This document shows positions 34,837 to 35,048 of a DNA stretch of 35,048 nt, piece after piece. The stretch lies in contig CAJVYQ010000058.1 in the NCBI GenBank assembly GCA_913009825.1, positions 1 to 35,048 of the forward strand, read 5' to 3'. A model generated the notes under the pieces. It was not told the origin of the DNA. It saw only the letters and a list, made by a program, of their open reading frames with translations, and did no database searches. The stretch's first letter is position 1, and each line of letters starts with the position of its first letter. The DNA is from an uncultured Deferribacteres bacterium. Lineage in GTDB: Bacteria > Zhuqueibacterota > JdFR-76 > DREG01. A program made the translations under genes and the position numbers.

Positions 34837-35048
34837 TTAACTATTCAGGTTGCCCGCTAATATCGCTAAAAAACGCGAATCGTTAACTATTTTGTCCTAT
34901 TCGTATGATTCGTGTAATTCTCGGGCTGAACAGGCAGACGATTTTTTCAATTTCTCTGCGCCCTCCGCGTCTCTGCGTTAAAAAAACAGGCGCTTTAAAA
35001 CGCAGAGACGCAGAGAACGCAAAGGAAGCGGATTTGTTCAAAAAACTA
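34837..35048. repeat. Family-2-type end and inverted repeat at the window edge
   Basis: TTAACTATTCAGGT at 34837-34850 is a family-2 end; the other end is not reached. Inside, arms of about 24 bases at 34955-34978 and 35001-35024 form an inverted repeat built on CGCAGAGACGC. The 411 bases after the receptor gene hold only this and copy E. Confidence 0.6.

Overview
The window is a chromosomal segment of a Gram-negative anaerobe that carries almost the whole pathway for dissimilatory sulfate/sulfite reduction. Every intact gene lies on the + strand. The organism has a Tat-exported periplasmic ferredoxin (DsrO), a multihaem cytochrome (DsrJ) and a TonB-dependent outer-membrane receptor with an N-terminal carboxypeptidase-regulatory-like domain. 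That receptor type, the moderate GC content and the repeat-rich spacers suggest the FCB side of the bacterial tree (Calditrichota/KSB1/Zixibacteria-like candidate phyla). This placement is inference; there is no rRNA or tRNA in the window.

Layout. 1-3.7 kb: qmoA and qmoB, with no qmoC. 3.7-6.1 kb: a decayed TPR gene and a transposase-like gene. 6.1-9.8 kb: sat, aprB and aprA, closed by a strong terminator. 9.9-12.4 kb: a membrane pyrophosphatase and a small zinc-ribbon protein, then a stem-loop. 12.4-17.4 kb: a YkgJ-type cysteine-cluster protein, dsrA, dsrB, dsrD and dsrN. 17.5-18.2 kb: a ferritin-like gene cut by a small transposable element. 18.2-20.3 kb: dsrL-like and dsrC. 20.7-26.3 kb: an RsbRD-N-type gene translationally coupled to dsrM, then dsrK, J, O and P. 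26.6-30.5 kb: a CoA-disulfide-reductase/rhodanese fusion, hemA and a siroheme-synthase-type dehydrogenase. 30.7-31.2 kb: a rubrerythrin-like diiron protein. 31.2-31.5 kb: a decayed GH51 arabinofuranosidase fragment on the - strand. 31.9-34.6 kb: the TonB-dependent receptor.

How the genes fit together. Sat activates sulfate to APS, HppA removes the pyrophosphate and conserves energy, AprBA reduces APS to sulfite with electrons from QmoAB, and DsrAB (with DsrD) reduces sulfite onto DsrC. The DsrC trisulfide is re-reduced through DsrMKJOP, and DsrL may link DsrAB to NAD(P)H. HemA, the siroheme-branch dehydrogenase and DsrN supply siroheme or its amide. The presence of dsrD and hppA and the absence of dsrEFH favour the reductive direction; dsrL leaves room for disproportionation or reversibility.

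The most unusual content is between the genes. Two families of short terminal-inverted-repeat elements occupy most spacers and carry different hairpins inside similar ends. One insertion has an 8-bp target duplication and truncates the ferritin-like gene; the uninterrupted 137-residue protein can be rebuilt by removing it. Two 93%-identical copies bracket the 26-kb sulfur block, and qmoAB is flanked closely on both sides by copies, one of them where qmoC would be expected.
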